Source of the DNA: Hyperoplus lanceolatus
Taxonomy: Eukaryota > Chordata > Actinopteri > Uranoscopiformes > Ammodytidae
Direction: 5' to 3'
DNA length: 64,000 bases
Assembly (NCBI GenBank): GCA_026929865.2
Contig: CM049417.1
Coordinates: forward strand, 22,321,501-22,385,500
Part shown: positions 11,782 through 22,923 of the stretch, piece by piece
Layout of the letters: each line of letters starts with the position of its first letter
Numbering within the stretch: the first letter of the stretch is position 1
Program-made: the position numbers and the translations under genes
The notes under the pieces: model-generated
The model's input: the letters and a program-made list of their open reading frames with translations, nothing else
The model's database searches: none
Told to the model about the DNA's origin: nothing

Positions 11782-12855
11782 GGGTGTATTCACACTGGGA
11801 AAGTCCGCTAGTTCACTTGCTTTGGTCCAGACCAAATAGAGTTTTGATTTTTTTGTTTGGTGTGGTCCACTTTCATATTGCCCCTTTTGCAAGTGAACCA
11901 GCATTACGAAGCAAAACCACACATGATCTGAGGTCATTCATTCATTGGACAGACATTCTGGGGTGGAGAGAAACAGGAAGCACGAAGTTAAAACTGCGAA
12001 ATATATAATTGATATAATATGGGGTTAAAAATAATAAAATGGCCTACATCTAACCTATAAATAAAGAGGAAAAACATCAAATTATTGTTGTTTCATATGG
12101 TTATAATACGTAGCCCTATGTCAATGCCACGTTATGTGGCTTGTAGCCTACAATGTGAAACATAATTTTTACTGTATTGCTGGTGCTGGACGCGCATCAC
12201 ACGAGAAGAATAGGCTCAAGCTAGTCTCGCAAAGCCAGACCAAACTACAGCAAGTAGGCTCAAGCTGACACTCATCTGATTAAGCTGTGTATCAGCTGGG
12301 TCGGCGCAGTTCAGCTCCAAACTGACACGGGGATAGTATTGACGGTCCCGTAGGCTACATGGGAAGCAAAATAAAAACACACACTTCTTGCGCAGCGTGA
12401 ACCTGTTGGCACTGTGCGGGAGACGCTCCCCTCTCCTTCATCTGATCGCTGAACACATTCAGCATGTTTACGTGTCCTCTCGATCAAATGTAATATATTG
12501 TTCTGGGCTCCCGGTCAAACCACAACTTATCGTCCTAACAATGGCGACAACAACACTTTCCCATAATGTGAAGCTGACGGCTATTTATTAAAAAAGAAAA
12601 GAAAGAAAAGGCACAGTGCCTCCTGCATTTGGGTCGGATCGAGTCCGGACAAATTTACACCACAAACGAACTGCAGCAGAGTGCGTTTGGAAACGCACCG
12701 AGACTACCTCTTCAGCTGGGTCTCGGAGCGTTTGTTTGGTCCGCCCCCGAGTGCGATTGCTGTATTCACACCTGCCTGAAAGATGCGCACCGAAGGCAGA
12801 AGTGCATCTTTAGTTCGTTTCAACCGAACTAAACACGGCATGTGTGAATACACCT
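11782..12855. mobile_element. Harbinger-like non-autonomous element, GGTGTATTCACAC ends
   Basis: Inverted ends GGGTGTATTCACAC and the complement of GTGTGAATACACCT, with TAA duplicated (11779-11781, 12856-12858), as expected for PIF/Harbinger insertion. Both subterminal regions hold related GGTCC/CGAACT motifs (TTTGGTCCAGACCAAA on the left, GTTCGTTTCAACCGAACT on the right). Open frames inside are shadows without recognisable domains. Confidence 0.8.
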
Positions 12856-12900
12856 TAAGACTAGCTGAAGGCATAATTTGCCAACCCCCACTTCTAGGAA

Positions 12901-13466
12901 TGTGTAAGTTGGCGATGAGGTCTGAGCTTCTGTAAATCATCTTATCTGTGTTTAAGCTAAAACAGACACTTGTATGACTGTTTTATAGGTTTGAGTTAAC
13001 ACTGGCCGGTCTCGGGCTTTTCCCAGCCATTAGGAGAGGGGATAATATACGGCCTCTGTCCAAAACTGTTGGTGTTACTGGTCAAGTCCAGACTTCAGGC
13101 CGCCAGGCTGGACAGTGTCTCTGTCAATCTATTCCACAGATGTTTAGGAGTGGTAATTGTGCAATAGTTAAAACTGACCAATCACCACGAAGAGGGTCAT
13201 CTTTGACGACCAATCAACTCACTAGACCCCTGAATAACATAGCGAGCAAACAGGATTCGGGGGCTTTAATGTTTGACCAGGAACAGTCTTGTACCTTCCT
13301 CTGTTTCAATTTGGCTAGAATTATTTTTTCTTTCATTTGGCTTTGTTTACTGCAGTATGAGCTTGTTGTTTTGAAATAAAGAGAACCGTTCCTGAAAGCC
13401 TCCTCAAACTGCGTCAGCTGTCAACTTCTTTCATCACGCCACACCACCAGAACCCAGAAACGACAT
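12901..13466. mobile_element. Possible solo LTR-like fossil inside J
   Basis: A stretch of about 570 bp begins TGTGTAAG and ends near AACGACA. It has an AATAAA signal (13375) followed by a short CT-rich tail region, an arrangement like R-U5 of a retroelement LTR. No internal gene, primer-binding site or second LTR is visible, and no target duplication was confirmed. Family unknown; the call rests on layout only. Confidence 0.25.
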
Positions 13467-13641
13467 AGCCTTTACCGCCATCCCGACTTTTTTTTTTGTG
13501 TCGGGGGGGTTATGTCTATTGTTTTAACCTTACATGAATATTGCATAGAAGAGAGACAAATAAAAGGTTAGCCTATACATACATCCATTCTGACACACTT
13601 GTTTCGTGTTCTCTATGGGCAGAGATTTGTGTCAGTGGAAC

Positions 13642-13882
13642 TTGAATTTGAATTGATCGACTTGAATATGAATTGATCAACCTGCATTTGAATTATTGAT
13701 ACTTGAATTCGAATTTATACACTTGAATATGAATTATCCATTTGAATTTGAATTAATTATACTTGAATCTGAATTTTCTCTACTTGAATCTGAATCAGTT
13801 AATACAAGTTCAAAATTCAAGTTTTCAAATTCAAGTAGAAAAAATTCAAATTCAAGTAGAAAAAATTCAGATTCAAGTAGAG
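13642..13882. repeat. Left-arm array of TTGAATTTGAATT units in hairpin K
   Basis: About 15 variants of ACTTGAATTTGAATT, spaced 5-12 bp, alternate with GATC- or ATTA-containing spacers. From 13805 the strand sense flips to TTCAAATTCAAGTAGAAAAA. The mirror array is at 16050-16312. Spacers are not unique sequence of constant length, so this is not a CRISPR-like array. Confidence 0.85.
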
Positions 13883-14339
13883 ATGTGCACATCCGGGTTC
13901 TTTGAGGAAGAGCAATCGAGTGCAGATCTCTGATCCTAGGCTGCAGCTGTCTGGCTGGTGACCGTTATTTAACGTTCAGGAAATATAAAGTCATAAATGA
14001 GTTTGTTTAATCATTGTCTGTGTTTTTGACCTCTTGTTTTATAATCGAAGTATCTTTTAGAACACTAATCACGTTTCAGTAATTAAAGTTAAGTTATTAA
14101 TTAAGTTATAATATCGCCAATAGGCTATATCAATGAAAACAGACGGTCAAACAGCGTCCAAATGAGCTAAAATCCTAAATACAATAAACAGTAACATGGC
14201 AAACTTATTTTTAGCTAATTGATTATTTATTCATTTTTTCACACGTTTACATGTTTAGAGGCGCTGGATTCCTCCGACGCTCTCTGTCAGAAAGCACTCA
14301 GCTGTCTGTCAGTTGAGCTGGACAAGCAAACGTAAAATC

Positions 14340-15364
14340 ATCAGGAAATGATCAAAACATCCCGATGGAGATTTATATGGAGTGATTTTGCTTTAACTGT
14401 CTTAAAGGGTAGCGTTGTGACCTTAGATAGTAGGTTAGTGACAGTGACACTCTTTCTTCAGTCGGAGCTACAGCGTAAAGTGAAAACAAACTCAGAGTAG
14501 GTCAAATCACCTATCCAGTAGACCCACGGCGTAGGCTACATGTTTATTTATTTATTATTCTTTCGGACAATTCCACACAATACACAATTTTCTCTTGCAA
14601 ATATTCATACACCATACTTTGTGTTGTCCGAAGGGAGACGGAAGAAGCCAAAGGCTTATCAGGTCCCGCCCCCATTACATGTTGCTGCAGAAACTGTTAG
14701 TTTCCACTAACTCAGAGCGAACAAACTCTGGGTTGCCTCAAAACCACTTGAAGCAGGCCCCAGTTCTTCAGACAAAGTAGCCCATGAATACTGGCATTGT
14801 GAGTTTCAAAAAAAAATTCTAAAAACGATGCCCTTTGAAACACATAGGCCTAGGCCTAATTTATTTTAACTGTTCGCGATCTGACAACTGCACGTGCAGT
14901 CATTCATAAACGCTTAGGCTACAATAAATAAGAGATGAACATAAATGGGACGTTGGAAGTATAGGGGTGCGGCTGCCCCCCCCCCCACCACCGCCTGCAC
15001 CCCCTCTCCGCCCCCCCTAAACTTTGCCCTGTGCTCCCGCGATGCCTATATCCTCTTTCCCATCTCCTGCTCCCTCACATCAACTTGACAGAGCATAAAT
15101 ACGTATACACTAGGCTACTATAATATATATATATATAGCGTATAGGCTACAGTATATGCCCGCCGCATTTCTTCCCCGCGCCCAGGACAAGATTACGTTT
15201 GTGCCCCGCCTTCCCATGCGCACTTCGGTAGTCTGAGTGCTGAGGGGCGCGCACTAATGAGCATCAGGTTATCGTTAAAAATCCAGGTTAATGGCACAAA
15301 GCAGTAGATAACTTCAACATGGTCACTATACGTTCCCCCCGTTTGCTAAGCGCCCTACCACAGG

Positions 15365-15447
<83 letters not shown>

Positions 15448-15630
15448 CAATGTTCATCTGCGCTCCTGTAGGAGTAGGCTAGCCTATAGGAGAGATGACA
15501 GCGAGAGCGATCACAGCGGGGCACAATAATAAAGTCACACATCAGAGTTTGGTGAATAGGCCTACAAATTCACCAGAATGCAGGAAATTAAGCATAGGCC
15601 TAATGCTCCAAAAAAACAGCTACTGTCTGA
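14340..15630. other. Loop of hairpin K
   Basis: Unpaired centre of K. It contains a fragment of the AACAAACTCTGGGTTGCC MITE (14695-14760), a poly-C/CCACC stretch (14975-15020), the block GATCTGACAACTGCACGTGC (14880) shared with the element pair at 47794-50999, and a GA microsatellite (15365-15443). No gene seen. Confidence 0.6.
15365..15443. repeat. (GA)n microsatellite
   Basis: About 39 GA units in the loop of hairpin K. It produces a spurious Ser-Leu reading frame on the minus strand. Confidence 0.95.
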
Positions 15631-16343
15631 TAAGCCGGACAGAGAGCGTCGGAGGAATCCTGCGCCTCTAAACATGTAAACGTGTGAAAAAATGAATAAA
15701 TAGGCCTAATCAATTAGCTAAAAATAAGTTTTCCATGTTACTGTTTATTGTATTTAGGATTTTAGCTCATTTGGACGCTGTTTGACCGTCTGTTTTCATT
15801 GATATAGCCTATTGGCGATATTATAACTTAATTAATAACTTAACTTTAATTACTGAAACGTGATTAGTGTTCTAAAAGATACTTCGATTATAAAACAAGA
15901 GGTCAAAAACACAGACGATGATTAAACAAACTCATTTATGACTTTATATTTCCTGAACGTTAAATAACGGTCACCGGCCGGACGCTGTAGCCTAGGATCA
16001 GAGATCTGCACTCGATTGCTCTTCCTCAAAGAACCCGGATGTGCACATCTCTACTCGAATCTGAATTTTTCTACTTGAATTTGAATTTTTTCTACTTGAA
16101 TTTGAAAACTTGAATTTTGAACTTGTATTAACTGATTCAGATTCAAGTAGAGAAAATTCAAATTCAAGTAGAAAAAATTCAGATTCAAGTATAATTAATT
16201 CAAATTCAAATGGATAATTCATATTCAAGTGTATAAATTCGAATTCAAGTATCAATAATTCAAATGCAGGTTGATCAATTCATATTCAAGTCGATCAATT
16301 CAAATTCAAGTTCTACTGACACAAATCTCTGCCCATAGTTCTC

Positions 16344-17605
16344 CCGCATATTTGTGCCTGCATGCGAATCACTGATAGATTATAATTCCAAAGAGTTGGA
16401 TTTTTATACAAACTTGCCATTTGAATAAACATTACACATAATGTAGGCTACACAAGTAGCTCTCTCCCTCATTTGTATTCTTTAAAGTAGCTCTCTGAGG
16501 GGGAAAAGGACGCACGTAATGTGCAATCAAATAGGCTAATCTGCAACATTGCGGCAAACCTTTATTTGAAACAATTAAGAAGCACTGAAATATCGCTCTA
16601 GGAGCCCCAATTTTTTTACTTTTTCGTTAGAAAACAATTTTATTTGAATTATGGACTACCTTTGAATAAAGTTTGATCGGACTACAAGTTGATAGACTCC
16701 GAAGAGACGGATGATGCCAAGCCGAAAAGGAGGGCGAGAGCGAGCGAGAGAGACTGTTATCAGTGCATTAGGGCCTGTTTTTTTCTTTTTTCTATGAGTT
16801 TTTATTTGATATGAGAAAAGACCTAAACTTTAGTTAAGTATGGCTATTAAGTCGCGGCAGGCAGCCGGCTGTTTAGCTTACTGTCGTTTGAATTTTTTTA
16901 TTAGGCTATGGCTTTCTGACTTGCAAACGTAAATAATTATGTCAGCACTTGATAATATGAGCCCGTTTGTTTTATGCACGGATAAAAATGGTCCTATATT
17001 CCCCGGTCGCAATAGCCTATAGTTTCATGCGCCGTAGCTGGGGGCAGAGCCGCTCCAGCCCTGCCCGACTAGCTGGCTCTCCCCGCGGGGAAAAGCTCCA
17101 GTGATGCCCGGCTCAGTCGCCCTCTCGACCGAGCGAATCTACGAGCGGCCGCCCCCCGCCAGATCTGCCTTTTCAGTCCAGAGATTCGACTATTCGGCGG
17201 CCGTGCAGGGGCAGGTCTTTTGGAGGTTTAAATGTGTTTTCTTTCTATTAACACTTTTGGTAGGCTAAATAATTCAGCCGACACAGTTAATATAACCACC
17301 GCATGGACTGCGTTTCAATAAAGCCTCTCATTCTTATTATCCTAAGGGCTTTGATGCAAATTATGAAATCTAAACATTAGCCTACTGCGGCAGTGATGGT
17401 GCGTAAAGGACAGTGCAGTTGGCAAGCTTTCCTCAGCACTAGGCTACCAAGTGGAAAAAAGGCACAGTAAAAGTTGATCGCTTTGTCGATTCATTGTAAT
17501 TGGAGTGCTGAAACGCATGTCAAAATGAGCTTTATTTTCACGTTTTCTTTTTGGTGCTTAGTGTGAGAGAGAAGAGAAAGTTGCATAGGCTATAGCCTAC
17601 AGAGA

Positions 17606-17641
<36 letters not shown>

Positions 17642-17680
17642 CGCAAAGTGGCATAGAGAGTAGAGATAGATATATTATCT
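16344..17680. other. Interior of J, non-coding, with a CpG-rich patch
   Basis: No reading frame of note. 17030-17220 is GC- and CpG-rich (GGCTCTCCCCGCGGGGAAAA, GAGCGGCCGCCCCCCGCC), unlike its AT-rich surroundings, and could be captured host promoter-type DNA. GA-rich runs lie at 17565-17642. Confidence 0.4.
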
Positions 17681-18544
17681 TATATGTCGGAATTTATATG
17701 TCGGAATGGCGGTACGTTTTTTAAAAAAAAAGTACCGCTACTCCGACAATTAGACGTCAATGTCGGAGTGGCGGTATGTCGGAATGGAAGGCGGTCACCG
17801 TCTAGCTGATGCCTGCTGGAGCTGCCTTTCTTTACTTCAGACTTCACCGACCGACCCCGTGCTGATTGCCGATCATGTAAGCAACTTACCAGCTTAGCTG
17901 TACATTACATTTTACTGTCATTTTACTGTCTTTAACTAAAGCTATTTAGTTATGCAACTAAGGTGTAGTTCACTTGTGGGTGTTGCTAACATTTAGCCCT
18001 ATTCCCAGTGTTTGAAGCTAACATAGCTAACGTTGTTATCATAGTAGCCTACTAACGAATGTTTATTTTTAGCAGGTCATGCTAGCTACCTTGATGACAA
18101 TCACACAAAATATGGCCACTGAATTAAAAATTATATTATACCCTAACAGAATATCTCTTTATTACAGCCTTACAGACAGCCTATGCCAGAGTGAATGCTA
18201 GTGTTGAGGGCTAATGCGACATTGAGCCTGAACCTCTCATCTCAACCCGGGACCCTGGAGGACAGACGATGTGACCTACACATGCAGTAGTTAAAGAACC
18301 ATGGAGAAGAAAAGGAACAGAGGTATGATGAAGAATCTACTCATGCAAATGTAGTTAAAGATATCCTAAACTACATAGAACTCTCTGTATATTCTATTTG
18401 ATTGTTTCACTTAATAAACAAGCACACTGCATTTATTCTTCTCATAAGGACTGTTTTCTTCAGTGTCATCATTGTAAATATATTCAATTTCTTCTTAAAA
18501 GCAGAAACAAGGTTTTACTCAAAGACATTTTGAAGCTCATATTC

Positions 18545-18783
18545 ACAATCTCACAAAAGTATTCATACCCCTGAACCTTTCCACATATGTTGAAATCACA
18601 CGTACATTTATTTTATTGGGATGTCATGTAATAAAGCAACACAGCATTGCTTATAATTGTGATATGGAATCAAAATGATACATAGTTTTATTTTTTTTTT
18701 AATAAAAACTATTTAAAAAAAACTGAAAAGTGTGGCTCGTAAAATAAGTTCAAGTGGTATGAATACTTTTGCAACCCACTGTA
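18545..18783. mobile_element. Tc1-like MITE, AGTATTCATACCCCTGAAC family
   Basis: The left part CACAAAAGTATTCATACCCC and right part GGTATGAATACTTTTGCAAC are complementary subterminal repeats of a common fish Tc1/mariner MITE. The right end (CAACCCACTG) precedes TA as expected. The outermost left bases are diverged, so the left limit is approximate. No transposase. Confidence 0.75.
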
Positions 18784-18822
18784 GATCATTTGACAACAGT
18801 TAGCCAGGCATGTGTGTGTTAA

Positions 18823-19744
18823 AGCAGCAACGAGTAACATTTAAATATCTTTTAAACAGCCTCATGTTTCCTCTCATAATCATAAATTACCTTTAACAGC
18901 AAACGAGACCATCTGTGCAAAGAAAGACTTTTTTATATAGTTTTTATTACTGCATTTGATCTGGTCGTACACCCAGTCCGATTTTCGGTTCACGCGTGCA
19001 TGCTCTATGGTCACATATCCGTATTGGTCGCAGATTTCAGAGCGGCGCAGGAACGCGATTTGAGAAGCCTATGGCTCCAGGTGAGGGAAGGGGAGCGGGA
19101 GCCTTGTTTGAGACAGTTGTTTGTTCATAATGACTGATAACGGGGCTGAACCATCAAAGAAAAAAAAGAAAATGCAATGAAGAAAAGCTAAAAGGGAGAG
19201 TGATAGGCGGGCGGGAGGGCGTTGCCAAGCAACGTATACACAATTTCACGCAGCGAACCTAGACTGCAGTGTTTACTCCTAAATGAATGAGCGGTAGCCT
19301 ACTAAAACAAAGTTTACTTTGCCTCACCAGCATCATCAGATGACCATTATTCATCTGAAATAGTCATTATTTACAACATAAACACATTACCTCATCATGA
19401 TCCATACTAACTAACTGCCATCTCTCGTTCATTCGCTTGGTGTGAGGACACGGACTCGTTCAGCTCCGTGAGAGGTGACACTGCATCAACTCATTGCAAT
19501 CAGGTGTGTTTAGCACTTACTGCCATTAGTTGATGCTGTGTCACCCATAGACTCACAGAGCCGAAAAGAGTCCGGTGCCCTCCACACTTTCAACACACGG
19601 ACACGCACCATATTGCTTCCTGATTATTTGAATCGTGCACTCCCTGCACGAGCTAGAAAACAGCTTCACGACAGCTGGCGTCGTTAAAATACTACCGCTT
19701 TTGTTCAAAGGTGTCACCAACGTACCGACTTACTCGTAGTGGCT
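18823..19744. mobile_element. TTAA-flanked MITE, copy 1
   Basis: Ends AGCAGCAACGAGTAAC and, complemented, AGCCACTACGAGTAAG, flanked by TTAA on both sides (18819-18822, 19745-19748). A second copy (24396-25332) is homologous along its whole length. TTAA duplication points to piggyBac- or Kolobok-type mobilisation (inference). No transposase frame is present in either copy. Confidence 0.85.
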
Positions 19745-19748
19745 TTAA

Positions 19749-20097
19749 CCATAAGCAAACCTTTACCTATTTTCTGTCCCTGTGCTTTTGTTTTGCAGTT
19801 ATCAAGAACTGGATGAAAAAGTGTTTTGAATACTGAATTCAAACTCTTTAAATAAAGCCTCATATATTTTCATTAAACAATGTGTGCATGTCTATTTATG
19901 AATTTTAAAAGATTTTATTTTATTTTTATTTTAATATAATTGAAGTGTAATAAATGATGAAGCATTTTCCAATAGTAGATACAGTATTATTGAAGAATGA
20001 TGGATATTGAGTTATCTAGTAAGCTGCTTTCCCTCTCACTGGCAGGGTTCCATAATGTGCCCTATATATACGTAGAGCAGCTTCTAAAGGCCTTTGC
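19749..20097. other. Interior of foldback D, exon-like scrap
   Basis: An acceptor-like TTTTGTTTTGCAG (about 19787-19799) precedes a short frame that reads to a stop (19831) and an AATAAA (19851). This resembles a last exon, but nothing upstream connects to it. AT-rich beyond. Weak evidence only. Confidence 0.25.
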
Positions 20098-20337
20098 ACA
20101 CCGGGCGCGACGCGATTAAGCGCAACGTAAAAGCGAATGTTTTGAGATGTGAATTTTGTCGCGTCTCACTTTAGAAGCGACGTCCCAGAAAAATCGAACT
20201 CAGTTCGAAAAAATAAAAAGCGCAAATTCGCGATGCGAAATGACAGCGCTGGTGTGGAAGCTTGTATTGACTATGTATACGTTCGTTAATTAACGGATTA
20301 ATCGCACGAATAAAACGCGCCCGGTGTGCAAAGGCCT
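20098..20337. mobile_element. 240-bp Harbinger-like MITE, AGGCCTTTGCACACCGGGC ends
   Basis: Ends AGGCCTTTGCACACCGGGCG and its near-perfect complement (GCGCCCGGTGTGCAAAGGCCT), with TAA duplicated at 20095-20097 and 20338-20340. Non-coding. TAA target fits PIF/Harbinger. Confidence 0.85.
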
Positions 20338-21176
20338 TAAGGCATAAGGGTTGAGAAACATTTGATTCAAGGCCTTGATGAAGCGTCCTGCACCTTGGAG
20401 GCTCCTGAAGCACCTCGTTCCTGACCTGGAGAAAGTATTATTGTACAGGGACATGCACTGGTACAGCAACAATGTTTTTCAAAGTAAAAGTAATTTAGTT
20501 TATGCTCCTTCAGCGAAGGTAAGCCATCACAGAATATAGATAAAGAGATTTGAGAGGTATAATACATTTATTATTTACTGCACACCAATGTTACAAACTG
20601 TGACATACAATTTCAAATCCTGTCGTCGTCTGGCACTCTCCACGGGAACACCTGCAAGTACAATATGTTGTTTGTTAATCGTTTATTGGGCATTTATTGT
20701 ACATACACTATCTATGAGATTAGCATATATATTCATAAGTACCTGATCTGCATCTAAAGTAAGAAAATTAGACAATCAGTGGACACTCCTGGACAACACC
20801 TTGAAGACTTCCAAGTTCTGGTACAGTGGGCTGAGCTTCAAGATGTCTTTGAGTAAAACCTTTTTTCTGCTTTTAAGAAGAAATTGAATATATTTACAAT
20901 GATGACACTGAAGAAAACAGTCCTTATGAGAAGAATAAATGCAGTGTGCTTGTTCACCTAATAAGCTTATTAACTGAAACAATCAAATAGAAACTAAAGC
21001 TAATAAGACAGTATGTAATGTACAGCTAAGCTGGTAAATTACTTACATGATCGGCAATCAGCACAGGGTCGGTGAAGTCTGAAGTAAAGAAAGGCAGCTC
21101 CAGCAGGCATCAGCTAGACATAGCTGCTATGCAAAGCCTGCAGCCTTCGAGCCAAAGTTACTAAACTCTTTTTTGG

Positions 21177-22537
21177 AGGAATGGACGCTGAAAATGCTGG
21201 AATTGTTGGTGACTCGTTTATGATTCACCAAAAACATGGTCCACTGCGGCAACAACTCCACAGCAGTTTTAAAAATAATGCATTGACGTTGAGCTCATTC
21301 AGTCGTGCCATGTACCGTACCGTCCTGTGTCTCTGGGCATAAGCGGACGCTTGTGAGACTGCGCTCCTGTGATTGGCTGAAAACGAGGAAGACATCCGAT
21401 TGGATACAGGTAGTTCCTGGTTGAAAAAAACGCATTTGTGAATCCAGCGACGTCTGGGGAGTCTCATAATTATACACACAAATACAGACCAATTCACACA
21501 TGAATGCAAGGAAGTTCACAAATTAAAAGCATTTTGTAAATTCAAATGTAACAGTTTGTATATAAATGTAACAACATCCAAACACATTTTTGATGAAAAT
21601 TGCAAATCTTTTTTAAATTAATATATTTATGGATTTATATTACATTTATTTAAAACAAGACACATTTGTAAGTGGATCGGAAATGTGTTAGTGAAACTTT
21701 TTATTATAGATGGATTTATTTTACATTTTTATATGAAGGTATCCATTTGTGTGTGCATTGAAATGTATTTTTGAGAAGAGAGTCATTTATATATAAATCA
21801 CAAAATACAAGTGTGAACCCTTGCGCATTCATTAATATTGATACTGATTTCACTCCATAGATTTTGGTGAGTTGATCAAGCCTGTGAAATGTCTTAGTCT
21901 TCTGTACACAATAATACCATTCTGGAGGATATTGGTGCGGTTTTCGTGACGTTATTAGGAAAATAGACGAATGTCAAATATAAAACCAATTTCACCGCGC
22001 CGCCTAGGCCTACTGTATGCAGCGCCACTCTATGCTCTCACCTCAAATGGTTTTACCTGGCGATGTACACACACTGGCTATTAATGAAGCATTCGTTTAA
22101 CATCACATCCAAATAGCCTATCACTGGAACATCAGGGGAAGATGAGGGCTATTAAATTATGAATAAACTGTTTGGGACATGACCGACTGGTGACAGCTGT
22201 CACAGTTCCGACAACGCTGCAGACTCGAAGGTTAAGCTTCTCACAGTAGATTATATTTGTCCGAAAAATACAGACTAAATGTTTTGTGTAGGCTATTCAA
22301 TTTGTTGGTATTTGTAAGATGCAAATAAAAGGTTAAATATTGCCCAAATTAAAATTGTCTTCATTTTGATATCGCCCAAAACTAAATTGATTTTCCATAG
22401 GCAATTCATTAGGGGACAGTGTCAGACTTAAATGAGATTCTTACGTGTTGGACTATAGGCCTAGTGCTATAAATAGGCTATAGCAAAGTAGCGTATTTAC
22501 AGTCATAGTGCCAATCAATTAGGCTAAATGGTTTAGT
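21177..22537. other. AT-rich stretch without identified element
   Basis: Unique-looking sequence to the right of foldback D. 21450-21830 is AT-rich with loosely repeated AAATGTA and ATTTAT words. No gene, splice-linked exon or terminal repeat pair was recognised. Confidence 0.4.
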
Positions 22538-22550
22538 GATTAATTCCGCA

Positions 22551-22910
22551 CGGTGGTGCAGTGGTTAGCACAGTCGCCTCACAGCAAGAAGGTTCTGGGT
22601 TCAAATCCCGGGTTGCCCGGGGCCTTTCTGTGTGGAGTTTGCATGTTCTCCCCGTGTACGCGTGGGTTCTCTCCGGGTACTCCGGCTTCCTCCCACCTCC
22701 AAAAACATGCAATGGGGTTAGGTTGATTGGATTCTATAAATTGACCATAGGTGTGAATGTGAGTGTGAATGGTTGTCTGTCCCTATATGTGGCCCTGCGA
22801 TGGACTGGCGAACTGTCCAGGGTGTACCCTGCCCTCGCCCAATGCAGCTGGGATTGGCTCCAGCCCCCCCGCGACCCCTAACGGGACAAGCGGTAGAAGA
22901 TGGATGGATG
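22551..22910 (+). mobile_element. tRNA-derived SINE with ATGG tail
   Basis: The head has RNA polymerase III boxes (GGTGCAGTGGTTAGCAC as A box, GGTTCAAATCC as B box), then the body common in fish (GTGTGGAGTTTGCATGTTCT, GATGGACTGGCGAACTGTCC) and a short GATGGATGGATG tail. A perfect 13-bp target duplication GATTAATTCCGCA flanks it (22538-22550, 22911-22923). It looks full length and recent. The 106-codon frame inside it is not a gene. Confidence 0.92.
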
Positions 22911-22923
22911 GATTAATTCCGCA

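Larger units (their letters stand above)
13614..16337. mobile_element. Hairpin element K (2.7 kb) with TTCAAATTCAAG-unit arms
   Basis: Arms 13614 to about 14340 and about 15630-16337 are near-perfect inverted copies. Ends are TATGGGCAGAGATTTGTG and its exact complement, flanked by GTTCTC (13608-13613, 16338-16343); if the terminal C/G pair is counted inside, the duplication is TTCT. Just inside each end lies a 240-bp array of TACTTGAATTTGAATT-like units (13642-13882; 16050-16312). Further in, both arms have AT-rich sequence and the block CCTCCGACGCTCTCTGTC. The loop (14340-15630) holds a MITE scrap, a C-rich run and a GA microsatellite. No transposase found; superfamily unassigned. Confidence 0.8.
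11682..17799. mobile_element. Mutator-like composite element J with tandem-unit ends
   Basis: A perfect 9-bp duplication GTCTAGCTG flanks it (11673-11681 and 17800-17808), and the uninterrupted site can be read in the right arm of D (GTCTAGCTGATGCC, complement near 21100). Ends read GGTTACATGCCCCCATTCCG and, complemented from the right, GGTGACCGCCTTCCATTCCG. Each end is built from reiterated CCGCCATTCCGACATA-like units of about 16 bp (four at 11690-11750, several at 17690-17790). A 9-bp duplication fits the Mutator (MULE) superfamily, which is my inference. Cargo includes a Harbinger-like MITE, an LTR-like stretch and hairpin K. No transposase was recognised. Confidence 0.75.
11619..21176. 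mobile_element. Foldback element D (9.5 kb), arms split by nested insertions
   Basis: The left arm is 11619-11681 plus 17800 to about 18540, and the right arm is about 20800-21176. Outer ends read AAAAAAGTTTAGTAACTTTG on the left and the complement of CAAAGTTACTAAACTCTTTT on the right. The arms continue through GAAGGCTGCAGGCTTTGCA, CTAGCTGATGCCTGCTGG and the block with GTTTTACTCAAAGACAT (18511 and its complement near 20845). The left arm holds the 6.1 kb element J; the middle holds a Tc1 MITE, a TTAA MITE and a Harbinger-like MITE. The target duplication is not clear. The autonomous source is unknown. Confidence 0.75.

Noticed and set aside
11688-12008. 106-codon plus frame
   Set aside because: Crosses the tandem-unit end of J and the start of a Harbinger-like MITE; composition is repeat-driven.
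12901-13466. A full endogenous retroelement
   Set aside because: Only an LTR-like stretch is visible; no internal region or second LTR, so kept only as a weak solo-LTR call.
13642-13882. Regularly spaced short repeats, CRISPR-like at first sight
   Set aside because: Eukaryotic context, units vary, spacers are short and non-unique, and a mirror array exists; it is a transposon arm.
15288-15542. 84-codon minus frame of Ser-Leu repeats
   Set aside because: Translation of the GA microsatellite in the loop of hairpin K.
22561-22881. 106-codon frame and tRNA-like head
   Set aside because: Both belong to a SINE with a 13-bp duplication; not a tRNA gene and not a protein gene.
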